From Salegentibacter holothuriorum (lineage in GTDB: Bacteria > Bacteroidota > Bacteroidia > Flavobacteriales > Flavobacteriaceae), in assembly GCF_900168045.1 (NCBI RefSeq), contig NZ_FUYY01000003.1:62001-126000 (forward strand): a DNA stretch of 64,000 nucleotides, written 5' to 3'. The first letter of the stretch is position 1. Every line of letters starts with the position of its first letter. Below are positions 62,716 through 64,000 of the stretch, one piece after another. Position numbers and translations under genes: made by a program. The notes under the pieces are model-generated. The model was not told the origin of the DNA and made no database searches. It saw only the letters and a list, made by a program, of their open reading frames with translations.

Positions 62716-62798
62716 GCTTTAATTATATTTTGCTTGTATTTTTAAATAAGATCTATGCAAATACTTCTGGATCTGAGCTTATTGAAAATACAATTTAT

Positions 62799-62945
62799 CG
62801 TCATTCTGAATTTATTTCAGAATCTAAGTTATTGATAAAAGTCCAATACTATCTGAAATTTTCAACAGTCATCCTGAACTTGTTTCAGGATCTAAGTTAT
62901 TGATATTTAGCTCATGTTAGAAGCTGAAACAAGTTCAGCTTGACG
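62799..62945. repeat. Family A repeat, one half copy and one full copy in series
   Basis: Half copy CGTCATTCTGAATTTATTTC..AATCTAAG at 62799-62836, then a full element 62868-62945 (GTCATCCTGAACTTG ..AAGTTCAGCTTGACG). Both half and full copies are followed by AAGTTATTGATA, suggesting local duplication. Spacer between the neuA-like and asnB genes. Confidence 0.82.
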
Positions 62946-62969
62946 ACTTAAAGTTCGTCAGCCTCTCTT

Positions 62970-63662
62970 TCAACTTTTATTATCCAAAATCTCTTCCGCT
63001 CTTTTCCAATCTTCTCGTGTGTCAATATTTATATAAGGATAAGCACTCGTATCTACAAAACCAATATTTTTTCCAAAAAGTGAGTTTTCATTCAAAAGCA
63101 CTTCTGTTTTAGTTAGGTAAATTGCGCCATCCCTATGGTAAGCTTTTGGTAAATCCTGTCTTCTGCTTATTATCTCTTTTTCGCCGGTAGCGATTTTAAG
63201 CGCTCCCTGATTTTCCTCAAATACCCAATGCGGATTATATTCTTTGGGTACTTTTCGCACCGAAACTAAAGAATCAAAATTACCATCTTTAAATTTAAGT
63301 ATGCATTCATCTATAAAACCAGCTTTTCTAAATGGAGTAGTGGGCTGCAATAAACATACAGCATCAAAATTAATTCCCTGCTTCAGGTAGTAATTTAAGG
63401 CGTGCTGAACAACTTCCAGGCTGGAACTCGAATCTTCAGCCAGGTTAATGGGTCTCTTAAAAGGAACCTCGAGTTCAAGCTGTTTTGCAATTTCAATAAT
63501 TTCCTCATCATCTGAGCTGAGGATAACCTTATTTAAAAGTTTTGAATTTGTTGCGGCTTCAAAAGTATACTGCAATAATGGTTTTCCTCCCAGAGGTCTA
63601 ATGTTTTTACCCGGAATACCTTTGCTGCCACCGCGGGCGGGAATAAGACCTAGAGTTTTCAT
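62970..63662 (-). CDS. Acylneuraminate cytidylyltransferase family protein
   Basis: A 230-residue nucleotidyltransferase. LIPARGGSKGIPGKNIRPLGGKPLLQYT at the N-terminus is the CTP-binding signature of CMP-sugar synthetases (NeuA/PseF/LegF type), followed by VILSSDDEEIIEIA, VCLLQPTTPFRKAGFIDECI and SVRKVPKEYNPHWV. It activates a nonulosonic acid (sialic, pseudaminic or legionaminic acid) as a CMP-sugar; which sugar cannot be told here. Downstream of the epimerase on the same strand. Confidence 0.92.
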   Translation of the reverse strand: MKTLGLIPARGGSKGIPGKNIRPLGGKPLLQYTFEAATNSKLLNKVILSSDDEEIIEIAKQLELEVPFKRPINLAEDSSSSLEVVQHALNYYLKQGINFDAVCLLQPTTPFRKAGFIDECILKFKDGNFDSLVSVRKVPKEYNPHWVFEENQGALKIATGEKEIISRRQDLPKAYHRDGAIYLTKTEVLLNENSLFGKNIGFVDTSAYPYINIDTREDWKRAEEILDNKS

Positions 63663-63683
63663 AATGAAGCAGATTTTTGAAAT

Positions 63684-64000
63684 TTAGTAGGTAATTGTTT
63701 TACTATAAGTGAGCTCTGAAGTCGCTAAAATTTCAGCTATATATTTTCCGGAATTTCCTTTTCCGTAGATCTCTGAAGACTCAAAATGATTAGTAGTAAT
63801 CGATTTTTCGGTTGCTTTTAAAATTTCATTTAAATTATAATTTACATCGGTAACATTCTTTGCACGTATACGCCTAAATTGTCTGTTCCCAATGTTTACA
63901 ACTGGTACACCTAAATAAGCACATTCTCTTAAACCCACACTGGAATTCCCTACCAGGGCTTTCGAGTTTTTTAAAAGTCTTAAAAAATCTTTAGGCTCCA
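63684..64000 (-). CDS. UDP-N-acetylglucosamine 2-epimerase (hydrolysing), C-terminal part; 5' end beyond window
   Basis: The frame runs open to the end of the window. It reads EPKDFLRLLKNSKALVGNSS then VGLRECAYLGVPVVNIGNRQ, the UDP-binding C-terminal region of NeuC/LegG-type epimerases (GNSSxGxxE, LGxPxVNIGxRQxGR). These release ManNAc (or a 6-deoxy relative) from the UDP-sugar at the start of nonulosonic acid synthesis. The GTG at 63938 is internal, not a start. The gene lies 21 nt before the cytidylyltransferase gene. Confidence 0.9.
   Translation of the reverse strand, partial: EPKDFLRLLKNSKALVGNSSVGLRECAYLGVPVVNIGNRQFRRIRAKNVTDVNYNLNEILKATEKSITTNHFESSEIYGKGNSGKYIAEILATSELTYSKTITY

Overview
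The window is a chromosomal segment of a Bacteroidota bacterium, most likely a member of the Flavobacteriaceae. Support for this: low GC content; promoters of the TTG-n18-21-TAnnTTTG type instead of sigma70 boxes; a type IX secretion (T9SS) type B C-terminal domain; many short lipoproteins; an M56/BlaI pair; a Wza/Wzc capsule pair whose kinase ends in a Tyr-Gly tail; and several families of short palindromic intergenic repeats of a kind common in this group. No phage, transposase or integrase gene was seen. Apart from the 5' edge (restriction-modification remnant) and the 3' edge (surface polysaccharide cluster), most of the window is housekeeping DNA.

Layout. 1-1931: end of an N6-adenine DNA methyltransferase and a tightly linked unknown gene. 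2140-6055 (minus): a run folE, cysS, yidD, lgt and a DUF192 lipoprotein. 6187-8010: a large T9SS-secreted protein. 8255-15623 (minus): gltD-gltB (glutamate synthase) and an acyl-CoA dehydrogenase. 15717-21438 (plus): anmK, a Glu/Leu-type dehydrogenase, exbB-exbD-tonB-like-folC, then two identical tRNA-Val genes. 21951-26170: flavin monooxygenase, creatininase-like protein with LrgA/LrgB, and a CPA1 antiporter. 26338-32753: small membrane protein, PEP synthase, P-type ATPase, a helical protein and an HPF-like ribosome factor. 33669-37808: BlaI, M56 sensor, TPR protein, an ExbD-like secreted protein and a TonB-C-like lipoprotein. 38090-46977: YciI, GT2, ruvC, hemW, then a cyclase/DUF4260/DUF4230/YjbR/MutS-like run and a YdjM-type membrane protein. 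47633-52879: DUF885 peptidase, toxin-antitoxin pair, PhnA, DPP III lipoprotein. 53087-56842 (minus): LolD/MacB-type ATPase, SAM methyltransferase, ABC-F protein. 56985-64000: start of a capsule/nonulosonic-acid cluster (wza, wzc, asnB, neuA-like, neuC-like).

How the genes fit together. gltBD and the glutamate/leucine-type dehydrogenase lie in nitrogen assimilation and amino-acid turnover. ExbB/ExbD/TonB-like would power outer-membrane uptake. The M56 locus looks like a signalling cassette that reuses TonB-system domains. The 3' end builds and exports an acidic surface glycan.

The most unusual content is not in single genes but in at least five repeat families. One is a two-hairpin element whose stems show compensatory changes and which in two places sits inside the loop of a larger inverted repeat. 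A second, about 100 bp long, lies at or overlaps the 5' ends of three genes and seems to have cost one methyltransferase its start codon. A third kind (G/C-rich) is read through in frame at the 3' end of ruvC and the 5' end of hemW.
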